Of a stretch of 64,000 nt of DNA, positions 25,256 to 34,207 are shown one piece after another. This DNA is from Candidatus Obscuribacterales bacterium (GTDB lineage: Bacteria > Cyanobacteriota > Vampirovibrionia > Obscuribacterales > Obscuribacteraceae). The notes under the pieces are model-generated. The model was not told the origin of the DNA. It worked only from the letters and a program-made list of their open reading frames with translations, and ran no database searches. Position 1 is the stretch's first letter. Every line of letters starts with the position of its first letter. The DNA is taken from contig JAIEOQ010000006.1 of NCBI GenBank assembly GCA_019750335.1, positions 248,001 to 312,000 of the forward strand, read 5' to 3'. The position numbers were made by a program, and so were the translations under genes.

Positions 25256-26170
25256 TTATACCCCGGGCGGCTTAAGATTTTTTATGGCACTCACTTTGCA
25301 TCCGGAGAGCCATTGATCAAGTTTGAATTTAAGTTCAGGATGTATGCGTACGGCAAGCCAGTGCAGCCCTTCAAGGATTCGGGGTGTTGGCCGAGACAAA
25401 CTATCTTCCGCGGGCAGTGGCAGATAATCATATCGACCGTTCTTAATGGCAGTTAAGTTCTCCCAAGGTGTGCGTTCGATCATCTTTTGTTTCTTGGATT
25501 GAAACGGAAGAATTATTACGTCCGGATCAGAAAGGACTAGTTTTTCCGGGCTGATTTTCGGATAGCCGCCGCGCAAATTGCCGGCTATATTTGTGCCACC
25601 GCATATGGTTATAGCTTCATCGATGAAGCTGTCTTGCCCGACAGTGAGAATTGGTCCTGGCCAAATACAAATAAAAACTTTCGGCTTCGTTTTTGCTTGT
25701 TTGATAATTTCGCCTAATTTAGCCAAATCGGCTTCAAATTTGCTGGCGAAAGACTCACTCTCTTTGGTTATACCTAAAAGAATGCCGATACGACGTACGC
25801 ATTTGGCGATGTCATTTAAATGTCTATTGGGCAATATTTCGCAAGCCACTCCTTGCTTGGCGGCAAGGGCAGAAAGTGATTCTTGACCGTTTACTAACAA
25901 CAGCAAATCAGGGTGCAGGCAAGCAAGTTTTTCTTGTCTTATGTTCATGAAGCTGCCGACCTGTGCTTTTTTGCGAGCGGCGGGCGGATAATCGCAAGCA
26001 TCGGAAACCCCGATTAAGCGACTATCAGCGTCCAGCGCAAAAATAATTTCAGTGTTGGAAGGAGCCAAAGAAACTACGCGTTTGTGGCCGCTTTGAGCAA
26101 GTCCGGGCAGGGTCAGCACTAAAAGCGGTATCAATAAAAAAGACAGCGCGCGCACTATTTTTGTAGCCAT
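25256..26170 (-). CDS. BtuF-like periplasmic substrate-binding protein (cobalamin/iron-siderophore ABC type)
   Basis: 304-residue secreted binding protein: signal peptide to about residue 26, then RVVSLAPSNTEIIFALDADSRLIGVSDACDYP, the typical opening of the cobalamin-binding BtuF group, and later LLLVNGQ, ITICGGTNIA and DVIILPF. It would deliver a corrinoid or similar ligand to an ABC importer, but no BtuC or BtuD gene is in the window and no cobalamin riboswitch is upstream. ATG 26170 with GGAAG 7 nt upstream is preferred to 26188. It overlaps the end of the P-loop kinase gene. Confidence 0.8.
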   Translation of the reverse strand: MATKIVRALSFLLIPLLVLTLPGLAQSGHKRVVSLAPSNTEIIFALDADSRLIGVSDACDYPPAARKKAQVGSFMNIRQEKLACLHPDLLLLVNGQESLSALAAKQGVACEILPNRHLNDIAKCVRRIGILLGITKESESFASKFEADLAKLGEIIKQAKTKPKVFICIWPGPILTVGQDSFIDEAITICGGTNIAGNLRGGYPKISPEKLVLSDPDVIILPFQSKKQKMIERTPWENLTAIKNGRYDYLPLPAEDSLSRPTPRILEGLHWLAVRIHPELKFKLDQWLSGCKVSAIKNLKPPGV

Positions 26171-26691
26171 TGCAACACTTCCGCGCATCTTTCGACAAAA
26201 TCAGTGCTTGTAATTGTGTAAGTTCGATCCAGTAAATTCAAATCAAACAAAGTTGATTTTGTCAGACGATCAATCTGCTTTTGATAATCTTTATCCGTCC
26301 AGCGAAAATCATCTTCGCTTGGTGTGATCAAAGGCGGTATATAAATAATGTGCGTGTAATTGCGGCAATGATCTCGGACAATATTGTAAAAGCTTTCGCT
26401 GTCGTAGGTCATAGCTGAACATAAGTTCCAGCGTTGCCAGAGCACCCAAGCATCAATTGCCGAACGGTCGGCTACAAAAGAACGCAAAGATTTTTCGCGC
26501 TCGATTTGTTTGGCAAGAACCTGTCTTTTGAATCCTTCTTGATCCGGTATTTCGCCAATTCTTTCGTAGCCGGTTTCTCGGCATAACTCGCGCGCCAGCT
26601 CAGGAATGAGCGGATACTGCAAAGCTTCAGCCAAAGCTTCGGCAAGGCTGGTTTTGCCTACGCTGCTGGCACCGGTGAGGGTTATTCTCAT
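26155..26691 (-). CDS. P-loop ATPase/kinase of the AAA_28 (NadR-like) group
   Basis: 178-residue nucleotide-binding protein. The Walker A motif GASSVGKTS is at residues 7-15; then PELARELCRETGY and SFVADRSAIDAWVLWQRW follow the pattern of NadR-type nicotinamide riboside kinases and related AAA_28 proteins. Substrate unknown. Its end overlaps the BtuF-like gene by 16 nt, so the two are coupled, perhaps as part of a cofactor salvage unit (inference). Confidence 0.75.
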   Translation of the reverse strand: MRITLTGASSVGKTSLAEALAEALQYPLIPELARELCRETGYERIGEIPDQEGFKRQVLAKQIEREKSLRSFVADRSAIDAWVLWQRWNLCSAMTYDSESFYNIVRDHCRNYTHIIYIPPLITPSEDDFRWTDKDYQKQIDRLTKSTLFDLNLLDRTYTITSTDFVERCAEVLQWLQK

Positions 26692-26704
26692 TTGGCGAAA
26701 ATCC

Positions 26705-26736
26705 CATAAACAAAGAGGCGGATTTTACTCCGCCTC
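26705..26736 (-). terminator. Intrinsic terminator after the flotillin gene
   Basis: Perfect 8-bp stem GAGGCGGA/TCCGCCTC with a 6-nt loop, followed on the minus strand by TTTGTTTATG. It sits 26 nt beyond the flotillin stop and upstream of the P-loop kinase start. Confidence 0.75.
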
Positions 26737-26761
26737 ATGATTCTATCAGTTGTGTTTAGTC

Positions 26762-28468
26762 TTACCTCAATTTGTTGGTCGAATCGTTGTCGCTGCCGCC
26801 ATCCGCTGCCGGTGGATTGCGTAGCGGATTAATCGCTGTACCGGTTGTCACGATTGGGCGAGAGCTAGGGTTGATGTCCAGAGTCGCTTTCTCTTGAGCT
26901 TGAGCGGGCGGAATTGAGTTTATATGCTTGCTGAAAGCAGCAGCAATATCCACTCCGGTCAGACCTTTCACTAAATGCATGCCTTGAGCGGCGGCGTTCA
27001 GTACTTCACCTGTCAGGCGGCTGGCGCCTAAACCTTCGCCGCCGGTAGAGAGCAATGTCACTTGCCCAATCTTAGCCAATGGTGCGGCAGCCGACTCGAC
27101 GATTTGCGGCAGTTTCTCGATGATCATCGAAGCGATAGCTGCATCGTTATATTGTTTGTAGGCTTCGGCTTTTTTCACCATTGCTTGCGCTTCGGCGTCG
27201 CCTTTGGCGGCGATTACTGCAGCTTCGGCAAGCCCTTCGGCTTTCTTTGCTTCGGCAGTGGCAAGACCGGTTAAGCGGGTTGCTTCCGCTTCAGCCTGGG
27301 CTCTTACTTTTAGCGCTTCTGCTTCAGCTATGGCTTTGACTTTGGCTGCTTCGGCATCGGCTTCAGCGAGAATGCGCCGCTTCTCTTGCTCGGCTTGGGC
27401 GTATAGACGGATTCTTATTTGCTCAGCTTCAGCCGGTTTGGTGATTTCAGCTTCAAGTGAAATCTCTTTCTTTTGCACTTCTACCGATTGTAATTCAACC
27501 GATTTTTGCGCTTCAATAATTTTGATTTTTTGTTGTTCTTCAATGAGTTTCTGTGTGCTTTGGGCTTTGACGATATCGTAAGCCAAGTCCGAAACAGCTT
27601 TTTTCTGAGCAATTTCAGCGGCGTACTCTTGTTGTTTGACTTGCAAATCGCGTTGCGCTTCAGCTACTTTCGCTTCATTCTCCAATTGCGATTTAGCGCC
27701 TTCTTGTTCGGCGTCAGCTTGAGCGATACGTGCGTCTCTTTCGGCAGCGGCTTTAGCGATGGTTGTTTCTCTGGAAGCGTTGGCTTGAGCGATCTGTGTT
27801 TGACGCAAAGCCTCGGCTTTTGCTACTTCGGTTGCTCGTACTGCATCGGCTACACCGATATCGGCATACTGCTTGGTTTCGGCAGCTTGTTTGCGTCCGA
27901 GCTGCTCGAGATAACCCATTGTGTCTCTTACTTCTTTGATTGTAAAAGAGACAATGGTCAAGCCCATTTTTTTCAAGTCTGGAATTGAATGTTCTTGGAC
28001 CCTTTGTGAAAAAGCATCGGTTTTTTGAATCAGCTCTTCGACTTCCATGGTGCCGAGGATGCCGCGTAAATGACCGATCAAAGTTTCGTGAGCGATGGAC
28101 ATTATTTCGTCGGCATTTTTGCCTAAGAATTGCTCGGCAGCTGTCGAGATAGAATCATCGTCGCCGGCAACTTTAATTTGAGCGACACCTTCGACAATCA
28201 CCGGAACACCGGTGCGTGTGATAATTGCCGCTGTCGGTTTGACGTCGATAGTCATTACTTCAAGAGAGAGAAATGATCTTTGTTGAATCAGCGGAACAAC
28301 GATGGTACCGCCACCGCGGATGATTTTAGGAGCTCGTCCGGTAGCGCCTCCGTATACAATCATTGCTTGGTTTGGCGGGCATTTTTGGAACATGCCAACC
28401 AACATCGAGAACAATGCTCCGATCACCACAACAATCATGCCAATCACTATGAACGACGCTGGTTCCAT
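26762..28468 (-). CDS. floT: Flotillin-like SPFH-domain membrane scaffold
   Basis: 568-residue SPFH/band 7 protein of the flotillin (YuaG/FloT, YqiK) group. N-terminal membrane segment (VIGMIVVVIGALFSMLVGM), SPFH domain to about residue 200, then a long Ala/Glu-rich coiled coil with repeated AEAE and ATRLTGLATAEA units, and a C-terminal tail with an ALA-rich segment. Such proteins organise membrane microdomains. The NfeD-like gene directly upstream is the usual partner. The last 50 residues (proline, asparagine and serine rich) look disordered. Confidence 0.92.
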   Translation of the reverse strand: MEPASFIVIGMIVVVIGALFSMLVGMFQKCPPNQAMIVYGGATGRAPKIIRGGGTIVVPLIQQRSFLSLEVMTIDVKPTAAIITRTGVPVIVEGVAQIKVAGDDDSISTAAEQFLGKNADEIMSIAHETLIGHLRGILGTMEVEELIQKTDAFSQRVQEHSIPDLKKMGLTIVSFTIKEVRDTMGYLEQLGRKQAAETKQYADIGVADAVRATEVAKAEALRQTQIAQANASRETTIAKAAAERDARIAQADAEQEGAKSQLENEAKVAEAQRDLQVKQQEYAAEIAQKKAVSDLAYDIVKAQSTQKLIEEQQKIKIIEAQKSVELQSVEVQKKEISLEAEITKPAEAEQIRIRLYAQAEQEKRRILAEADAEAAKVKAIAEAEALKVRAQAEAEATRLTGLATAEAKKAEGLAEAAVIAAKGDAEAQAMVKKAEAYKQYNDAAIASMIIEKLPQIVESAAAPLAKIGQVTLLSTGGEGLGASRLTGEVLNAAAQGMHLVKGLTGVDIAAAFSKHINSIPPAQAQEKATLDINPSSRPIVTTGTAINPLRNPPAADGGSDNDSTNKLR

Positions 28469-28556
28469 AGTTAAATTTCTCCTGTCGAAAGCCGCTAAGC
28501 ATACATAGATGGGTATGCCACGTTTAGGCGAAGTTTAAGCTGGACTTTGGCTGAGA

Positions 28557-29237
28557 TTAAATGGTTTCTTCAAAAGGTTCGACATAAAAAATGCCGTCAC
28601 GATAGTCGCTAACGATGACTCTGGAGAGCTTTTTGATCTCTTGTCCGTCTTTGAAAGGTTTGGCTGGTCCTGAATGACGCCCATTTTTTCCGGAAATGGT
28701 TATTTCACCGGTGGAAGTTGGACCCACAGACAAAGTTAATTCTCCGACAGTGCCGATCAGATTTTGATCTTGAAAATTTGTCGATGAGTTCAAGCGTGAA
28801 AGCAAAGCGCTCATGGCGCTGAACAAAAAATTGGTAAAAAGAACGGCGATAACAATGGCCGGTATTAAGCTGATAAAACTGAGTGCCGGCAAGATTTGCA
28901 AAGCAAGAATGCCTGAGGCGCCGAAAAAAAACAGAAATAATGAAAGCCGCAGAGGGCTAAAGAGCCTTAAGAGTAAAAAATAAAAGTTTTGTCGGTCGCG
29001 GTCCAAACGGACAATTTTTGCCTGTTGGGCGGTGGTGGAAAGATCGTGCCTGTTTGCGTTTTCATCATGATGGTGATGGCTGTCGTGGCTATGATCGGAG
29101 GCGCCATCATGCCCGTGAGCGCCGTCGGCGTGCACATCGCTTTCGCCTTCATGAAAATGCCCTAAAACGGCGGTTCCGATAATATAAAGGAAGCCGATTC
29201 CGCAAGATGCAATATAAAGTTGTTCGAGTCCGGGCAT
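28557..29237 (-). CDS. NfeD/YqiJ-like membrane protein with histidine-rich loop
   Basis: 226-residue partner of flotillin-type proteins. One N-terminal membrane segment (about 8-26), a loop of residues 27-65 with 12 His and several Asp, three further hydrophobic segments (about 90-150), and a C-terminal OB-fold of the NfeD type (QNLIGTVGELTLSVGPTSTGEITISG). The gap to flotillin is 88 nt on the same strand. The His-rich loop is unusual for the family and suggests binding of zinc, nickel or another metal; that role is inferred. Confidence 0.75.
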   Translation of the reverse strand: MPGLEQLYIASCGIGFLYIIGTAVLGHFHEGESDVHADGAHGHDGASDHSHDSHHHHDENANRHDLSTTAQQAKIVRLDRDRQNFYFLLLRLFSPLRLSLFLFFFGASGILALQILPALSFISLIPAIVIAVLFTNFLFSAMSALLSRLNSSTNFQDQNLIGTVGELTLSVGPTSTGEITISGKNGRHSGPAKPFKDGQEIKKLSRVIVSDYRDGIFYVEPFEETI

Positions 29238-29308
29238 GCTGAGGAATTACCCATAGGTAGGATAATATAAACCTGGTTCGAGCCAGCGCTCAGTTTTAAG
29301 ATCGGATT

Positions 29309-31954
29309 ATGGAAATAGTATTAGCCCACCGCAATATGGATTTTGACTGCCTGGCTGCTCAGCTTGCCGTAACCAAGCTTTATCCGGCCGCGGTCATGGC
29401 GCCGGCGCATCCGATTAGTTCGCGTATGCGTAACTTTCTTGCTCTTTATCGCGATTCGTTGCCCCTGGTTGACTTACAGTATGTTGATCCGGCAGCTGTT
29501 TCTCACGTTTTTCTTGTCGATTGTCACGCTGTTGAGCGTCTTGATGAAAGAGCCCAACGCTTTTTTCAGGCAGTAACTCGTGAACGTAGCCATACTATTT
29601 TTGATCATCATGAAACAACAAAGAGCAAAGAGCCTTTAGTGGCTTCAGCACGAGCCGACTCTTTAGTTTTGCCTGTTGGTGCGGCAACAACAATTTTAGT
29701 TGAACTAATCAAAGAAAGAAAAATCAAACTAAGCCCATTTGAAGCTACGGTTTTAACAGCAGGCATTTACGAAGATACCGGTTGTTTGACTCATCGTGGC
29801 ACCACGCAAAGAGATGCTCTTGCTGTTGCTTATTTACTTGGACTAGGAGCGGATCTGGCAAGAGTAATGGAGATTGTCCGGCCGAAGTTGGATAGTGAAC
29901 AAGCTGAGTTGGCTGAAAAATTGCTTGCCAGCGCAAAAACAGTGGACGTGTCATCCTGTCGGGTTACTGTTTGCAATGCTGATCTGCCTAAATATATCGA
30001 TAGCTTGGCTGACATCACCAGCATTCTTGTGGAGTCCACCGGATCCGATGCTGTAATTTCAGTTTGTCGGATGAAAGATCGGATACATATTGTTGGGCGC
30101 AGTGAAAGTCCTAAACTGAGCGTTCAATCTTTAGCGCGCCATTTCGGTGGTGCCGGGCACCCTGGTGCGGCTTCGGCTGTAGTAAAAAACGATGATGTGG
30201 AAGCTGTTGTGCAAGAAGTTTTTGCTTCATTGCGTTCTCAAGTAAAACCGGAAAAAACTGCCGGCGAAATTATGGTTAGCCCAATTAGAACCATTCTTCA
30301 AGATTTGAGTATGGATGAAGCCGGAAGAATCATGCTTCGCCATTCAGTAGACGGGCTTGTGGTAATGCAAGAAGAGCAAATTGTCGGTATCGTCTCTAAA
30401 AGAGATGTGGATAAAGCTCGCCATCACAAGCTGGATCATGCACCGGTTAAAGGATTCATGAGTCATCCGGTTACAACTGTAATGGCGGAGACTACAGTTA
30501 GTGAAATTCAATCGATCATGGTTAATGAAGATATCGGACGTTTGCCGGTAATCTCAGAGGCTGGAAAGCTATTAGGTCTTGTCAGTCGCAATGAGCTGTT
30601 GCAAGCGTTGCATGGAGCAAGCGGTAGCCGTTTCAATGACGGCGAAGCTTTAATTGCCCATAAAAAGATTAGCCGCCATGATGATTTATTGGAAAAATTA
30701 GAACCGCATATTCTTTCGTTGTATCGCGAAGTTGGTGAAAAAGCAGCTTCACTAAATATGGTGGCATATTTAGTCGGTGGTTGTGTGCGCGATCTGTTAC
30801 TTGATCGAGCCAACGCTGATTTGGATTTTGTTGTTGAAGGCTCAGCCATTGACTTGGCGCGCTCTCTGGCTACAGTTGATCCGGCGCGATTTCGTGTGCT
30901 CGCCGAGCATGAAAGATTTTGCACCGCTACAATGTTTGTTGAGCTTGATCGCACTCGAGAAGTCGACTTAGCTACGGCACGGACTGAATATTATGAGTAT
31001 CCGGCGGCTTTGCCGACTGTTGAACCTTCAAAGCTGGAGCATGATCTGTTTCGGCGCGATTTCACGATCAATGCTTTAGCGATGAATTTGCATCCGGATC
31101 ATTTCGGTGAAATTGTCGATTATTACGATGGTCTGAGCGACATGGATGCTAATTTAATTCGTGTGCTCCATCCTTTCAGTTTTATTGAGGACCCGACACG
31201 TATAGTACGTGGTGCACGTTTTGCCGCTCGTCTTGGTTTCTCTTTCGAACGGCGAACGATGTTGCAGGCACAAAGAGCGATTTCTTTAGGCATCTTTGAT
31301 AATCTTGGTGGAATCAGACTTAAAGAAGAATTGCGTTCGATTCTGGAATCTAAAGAACGTCTTTTAGCTCTGGATATTTTGCGTGATGCCGGCGGGGGAC
31401 TACGCTTTTTGGATGAAGAGCTCGTTTATACAGTGCGTATTCGTATGCTTGTACGCCGGGCTGAACGTTTGCTTGAACGTTATCCGTTGAACAAAGAATG
31501 GATCATTTATTTGGGTGTGCTTCTTTGCGATCTATCACTTGGTCGTTTACGTAATGCGCTTGAACGCTTGCAATTAGCTGATGACGAAAGAAACTGGATT
31601 GTCGATGCGCAAGAGGTGCTTTTTGATCTTTCACGTCTTGGTGATGATGCTCCGCCTTCACAAATTTATCGCGTTCTGCACGGACACGATGATCACGCGT
31701 TGGCAATTGCTGCTTGTCTTTCCAAATCAGGTTCTTCAATGCGCCGCTTTATCAAGCTCTATTTCGAAGAGCTGCGTGCTACTCGTGTCGCTCTCAAAGG
31801 TTCGGATTTGATAGACATGGGTGTTGCCCAAGGACCGCAAGTCGGAGCGATCCTGGCAAAACTTCTCGAAGCAAAACTTGATGGAAAGGTTAAGGAAATT
31901 GCCGAAGAAAAGCAATTTGCTGAACTTTGTTTAAGAGAAATAAAGGGAGCGTAA
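29309..31954 (+). CDS. DHH-CBS-tRNA nucleotidyltransferase/poly(A) polymerase fusion
   Basis: 881-residue multidomain protein. Residues 1-180: DHH phosphoesterase (HRNMDFDCLAAQLAV, DCHAVE, FDHHETT). About 230-310: DHHA1 (HFGGAGHPGAASA). About 318-440: two CBS domains. About 480-630: class II nucleotidyltransferase head with YLVGGCVRDLLLDR, the metal pair in DLDFVVEG and RRDFTINALAM; then the RNA-binding neck and body (DPTRIVRGARFAARLGF). Such fusions occur in several phyla and may add A or CCA to RNA. The C-terminus lacks an HD domain. The window tRNA has no encoded CCA, so such activity is needed. Alone on its strand. Confidence 0.88.
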   Translation: MEIVLAHRNMDFDCLAAQLAVTKLYPAAVMAPAHPISSRMRNFLALYRDSLPLVDLQYVDPAAVSHVFLVDCHAVERLDERAQRFFQAVTRERSHTIFDHHETTKSKEPLVASARADSLVLPVGAATTILVELIKERKIKLSPFEATVLTAGIYEDTGCLTHRGTTQRDALAVAYLLGLGADLARVMEIVRPKLDSEQAELAEKLLASAKTVDVSSCRVTVCNADLPKYIDSLADITSILVESTGSDAVISVCRMKDRIHIVGRSESPKLSVQSLARHFGGAGHPGAASAVVKNDDVEAVVQEVFASLRSQVKPEKTAGEIMVSPIRTILQDLSMDEAGRIMLRHSVDGLVVMQEEQIVGIVSKRDVDKARHHKLDHAPVKGFMSHPVTTVMAETTVSEIQSIMVNEDIGRLPVISEAGKLLGLVSRNELLQALHGASGSRFNDGEALIAHKKISRHDDLLEKLEPHILSLYREVGEKAASLNMVAYLVGGCVRDLLLDRANADLDFVVEGSAIDLARSLATVDPARFRVLAEHERFCTATMFVELDRTREVDLATARTEYYEYPAALPTVEPSKLEHDLFRRDFTINALAMNLHPDHFGEIVDYYDGLSDMDANLIRVLHPFSFIEDPTRIVRGARFAARLGFSFERRTMLQAQRAISLGIFDNLGGIRLKEELRSILESKERLLALDILRDAGGGLRFLDEELVYTVRIRMLVRRAERLLERYPLNKEWIIYLGVLLCDLSLGRLRNALERLQLADDERNWIVDAQEVLFDLSRLGDDAPPSQIYRVLHGHDDHALAIAACLSKSGSSMRRFIKLYFEELRATRVALKGSDLIDMGVAQGPQVGAILAKLLEAKLDGKVKEIAEEKQFAELCLREIKGA

Positions 31955-32100
31955 ACCGCTACCCGCGCCATTATATTCCGTTGCCAAGCAAAGTGTAAAA
32001 AAAGATTGCAAGGTTAACAATAGGACCGGGGTTTTAACCGGGCCTTAAACCTATACTTGCACACTGATTAGCGTCGATATCACCGCGTGAGCGCAGGATC

Positions 32101-32277
32101 ATGTTTTCGTTCATATTTTTCTTTGTCATTTTTGCCTTGTTGACAGGCATACTTTTAGACACAGTCGGCGATGAATTGCGCGATGCGCTGTTGCGTCTTA
32201 TGGACAGTTTTCAGGGCAACAGCTACGAAAAACAATTACGCGAATTTCATCGTGAAAAAGTCAGGAAGATTTATTAG
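32101..32277 (+). CDS. Small single-span membrane protein, unknown
   Basis: 58-residue frame. Residues 1-19 form a strongly hydrophobic helix (MFSFIFFFVIFALLTGILL), followed by a charged amphipathic tail (ELRDALLRLMDSF, then YEKQLREFHREKVRK). ATG 32101 has AGGA 4-8 nt upstream. Its stop overlaps the convergent lipid kinase gene by 17 nt. The hydrophobic-then-charged layout argues for a real gene, but no family is known to me. Confidence 0.5.
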   Translation: MFSFIFFFVIFALLTGILLDTVGDELRDALLRLMDSFQGNSYEKQLREFHREKVRKIY

Positions 32278-33196
32278 GACAGAGTATGTAAGCGCCTTTG
32301 GGCATTACTGAAATATCCATGGGAGTTTCACCATACGCGTCGCCGTCAACATTGGCGATTGTAGGAGCCGACAAGCTCTCTATTTTGACCCGGCGTGCTT
32401 TGCGCAAATAGTAAGGGGCTTGGTTGCCTAATATAGTGCTGACGAATTGAAATCCGAGTTTAAGATAATCGGCAAACTCGGAAAAAGTGATGATGCATAA
32501 ATCAAGCATTCCATCGTCCAATTTAGCTGTATCAGATAAAGTCGTGATGCCGAAATTACCGACATTGCTCACAAAAACGCCGGCGGCTTTTACTTCGAAA
32601 ATGTCACCATCAGCGGTGACTCTAAAACGTTGCGGTGTTGAAACCAAATTATTGAGCATCGAACCGACATAAGCCAGCATTCCCCAGTTGACTTTATCTT
32701 GTTGGCTTGGAGCAAGAATGGCGTCGGACAATGGTCCGGTTCCGACGCAAACACAAAAGGGATGTCCGTTCATACTGCCGATGTCGATTGGTTTTGCCTT
32801 ACCCTGAGAGAGTATTTGCAGTGCGTGTTGTAGCGGATCAACCAAAGGATTGTCTAAATAAATTCCTAAATTTCGCGCTAATAAATTGCCGGTACCGAAA
32901 GGAATAATTGCCACAGGTACTTTTGAGCCGCTTTCGGATAAGGCCCCTAAAACTAGTCTGATTGTGCCGTCGCCGCCGGCGGCAACAACAAGATCCGTTG
33001 CCGGGTCATAACCTGTGAGAATATTGCTGACGTTTGTGCCTGGAATCGTCGCTCGGACGGACAAAATTCGGTTTTCTTCCACACATAAACGATCAACAAT
33101 TGTGCCCAACCATAAATCACGGTCCAAAGCCGATCCGGCGTTTGGATTGTAGACAATTAGGCACTGGCGATAGTCATGGGCTGGGGAATTCGTCAT
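32261..33196 (-). CDS. Diacylglycerol/lipid kinase family protein
   Basis: 311-residue DAGK-catalytic-domain protein (DagK/YegS type), phosphorylating diacylglycerol or a similar lipid. Motifs: IVYNPNAGSA, VVAAGGDGTIRLVLGAL and IIPFGTGNLLARNLGI, which form the nucleotide site; the C-terminal beta-sandwich follows with VDGDAYGETPMDISVMP. Length is normal. It stands alone on the minus strand and ends over the small membrane protein. Confidence 0.88.
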   Translation of the reverse strand: MTNSPAHDYRQCLIVYNPNAGSALDRDLWLGTIVDRLCVEENRILSVRATIPGTNVSNILTGYDPATDLVVAAGGDGTIRLVLGALSESGSKVPVAIIPFGTGNLLARNLGIYLDNPLVDPLQHALQILSQGKAKPIDIGSMNGHPFCVCVGTGPLSDAILAPSQQDKVNWGMLAYVGSMLNNLVSTPQRFRVTADGDIFEVKAAGVFVSNVGNFGITTLSDTAKLDDGMLDLCIITFSEFADYLKLGFQFVSTILGNQAPYYLRKARRVKIESLSAPTIANVDGDAYGETPMDISVMPKGAYILCPNKSS

Positions 33197-33331
33197 ATTT
33201 AGGCTAAGTTCGGTATCAATTTAAGCGCTTTTGATTGGTATGGACCATGAAAAGAGGTAAGATTCTCCCCTCGGTATCTGTAGAGATGTGCCACAAATTA
33301 AGCGGATCTTATCATTCGCTTGAAAACATCG

Positions 33332-33359
33332 TTGACACTTAAAACGAATTCAGTATTGT
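33332..33359 (+). promoter_or_regulatory. Promoter of the secreted SRPBCC gene
   Basis: TTGACA (33332-33337) and TATTGT (33354-33359) with 16 bp between. Transcription would begin near 33366, leaving about 47 nt of leader before ATG 33413. This argues against the upstream TTG at 33320. Confidence 0.6.
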
Positions 33360-33412
33360 ATTTGATGGCATTACATTTCCATATTCGAAATCATTCGAGA
33401 GGTCATCTGTTT

Positions 33413-34045
33413 ATGCGCTGTGTAAAAGAGTCAAACGCTCTTAGCTTTGTTCTAGCGGCAGGCATGGCATTTTTCAGTGTCGCTCACGCTCCGGCAAGTC
33501 TGGCAAAACAAAAAGCAGCGGTATCATCCTCGGTAGCGACCGTCGGAGAGGAAAAAATCGGCAATCGTACTTACCAAGTCAGCCGCATTTTAGTTAAAGC
33601 TAAACCGGATGTGGTCTGGCAAATTCTTACTGATTACGATAATGCCCCTTATATATTTCCTTGCATAAAGAAATGCCGGGTTGTCAAAGACCGTGGGCGT
33701 TCCAAGTTAGTTGAACATGAGATTTGTCCTCGTGGCGTACCGGGAAGTTTTGATTACGTTCTTGAAATAAAAGAGACGGCTAATAAACTGCAGGAATGGC
33801 ATCGCATCAGCGGTGACTTTCATGAAGTTGACGGTTTTATAAAGCTGGAATCAGGTGATGATGGAGCTTCCACCCATGTTACTTATGCCAGTTATGTAAA
33901 CGGCGGCTTTTTCATCCCCCAAGCTTTGATTAAGCGTCAGGTTCGTATGGATATTCCCAGCGTTATGGCTGCCTTAAAGACCCATGCTGAGAGCTCGGGC
34001 AAGATTGCTATCCGTCGAATCGACAGCGCTACCCAAACCCCTTAA
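33413..34045 (+). CDS. Secreted SRPBCC/START-like domain protein
   Basis: 210-residue protein with a signal peptide (about 1-31, ending near SLAKQ) and an SRPBCC lipid-binding-type domain. Visible features are ILVKAKPDVVWQILTDYDNAPYIFP, then CRVVKDRGRSKLVEHEI, and a C-terminal helix. It resembles coenzyme-Q-binding and cyclase-type proteins, and the 6292-6846 protein of this window. ATG 33413 has GAGAGG about 10 nt upstream and a promoter in the right place. The ligand is unknown. A tRNA gene follows 57 nt after its stop. Confidence 0.75.
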   Translation: MRCVKESNALSFVLAAGMAFFSVAHAPASLAKQKAAVSSSVATVGEEKIGNRTYQVSRILVKAKPDVVWQILTDYDNAPYIFPCIKKCRVVKDRGRSKLVEHEICPRGVPGSFDYVLEIKETANKLQEWHRISGDFHEVDGFIKLESGDDGASTHVTYASYVNGGFFIPQALIKRQVRMDIPSVMAALKTHAESSGKIAIRRIDSATQTP

Positions 34046-34102
34046 TCAGGCGTAAAGCTGATCCTCTTCGCAACTCTTTATTGATACAATCAAATGCATT
34101 GA

Positions 34103-34186
34103 GGAGAGGTACCGAAGCGGTCATAACGGCGCCGCCTCGAAAGCGGATGGGTGCAAGCCACGTGGGTTCGAATCCCACCCTCTCCG
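34103..34186 (+). tRNA. tRNA-Ser (anticodon CGA)
   Basis: Acceptor GGAGAGG (34103-34109) pairs with CCTCTCC (34179-34185), with G as discriminator. The anticodon loop is CTCGAAA, giving CGA (Ser, UCG codons). A long variable arm and the T-arm GTGGGTTCGAATCCCAC are present. The CCA end is not encoded (TTC follows). Confidence 0.95.
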
Positions 34187-34207
34187 TTCCTTTTATTCGG
34201 ATTTGCC

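Noticed and set aside
27204..27988. Plus-strand frames opposite the flotillin gene
   Set aside because: Antisense of the Ala/Glu coiled coil; no ribosome-binding site.
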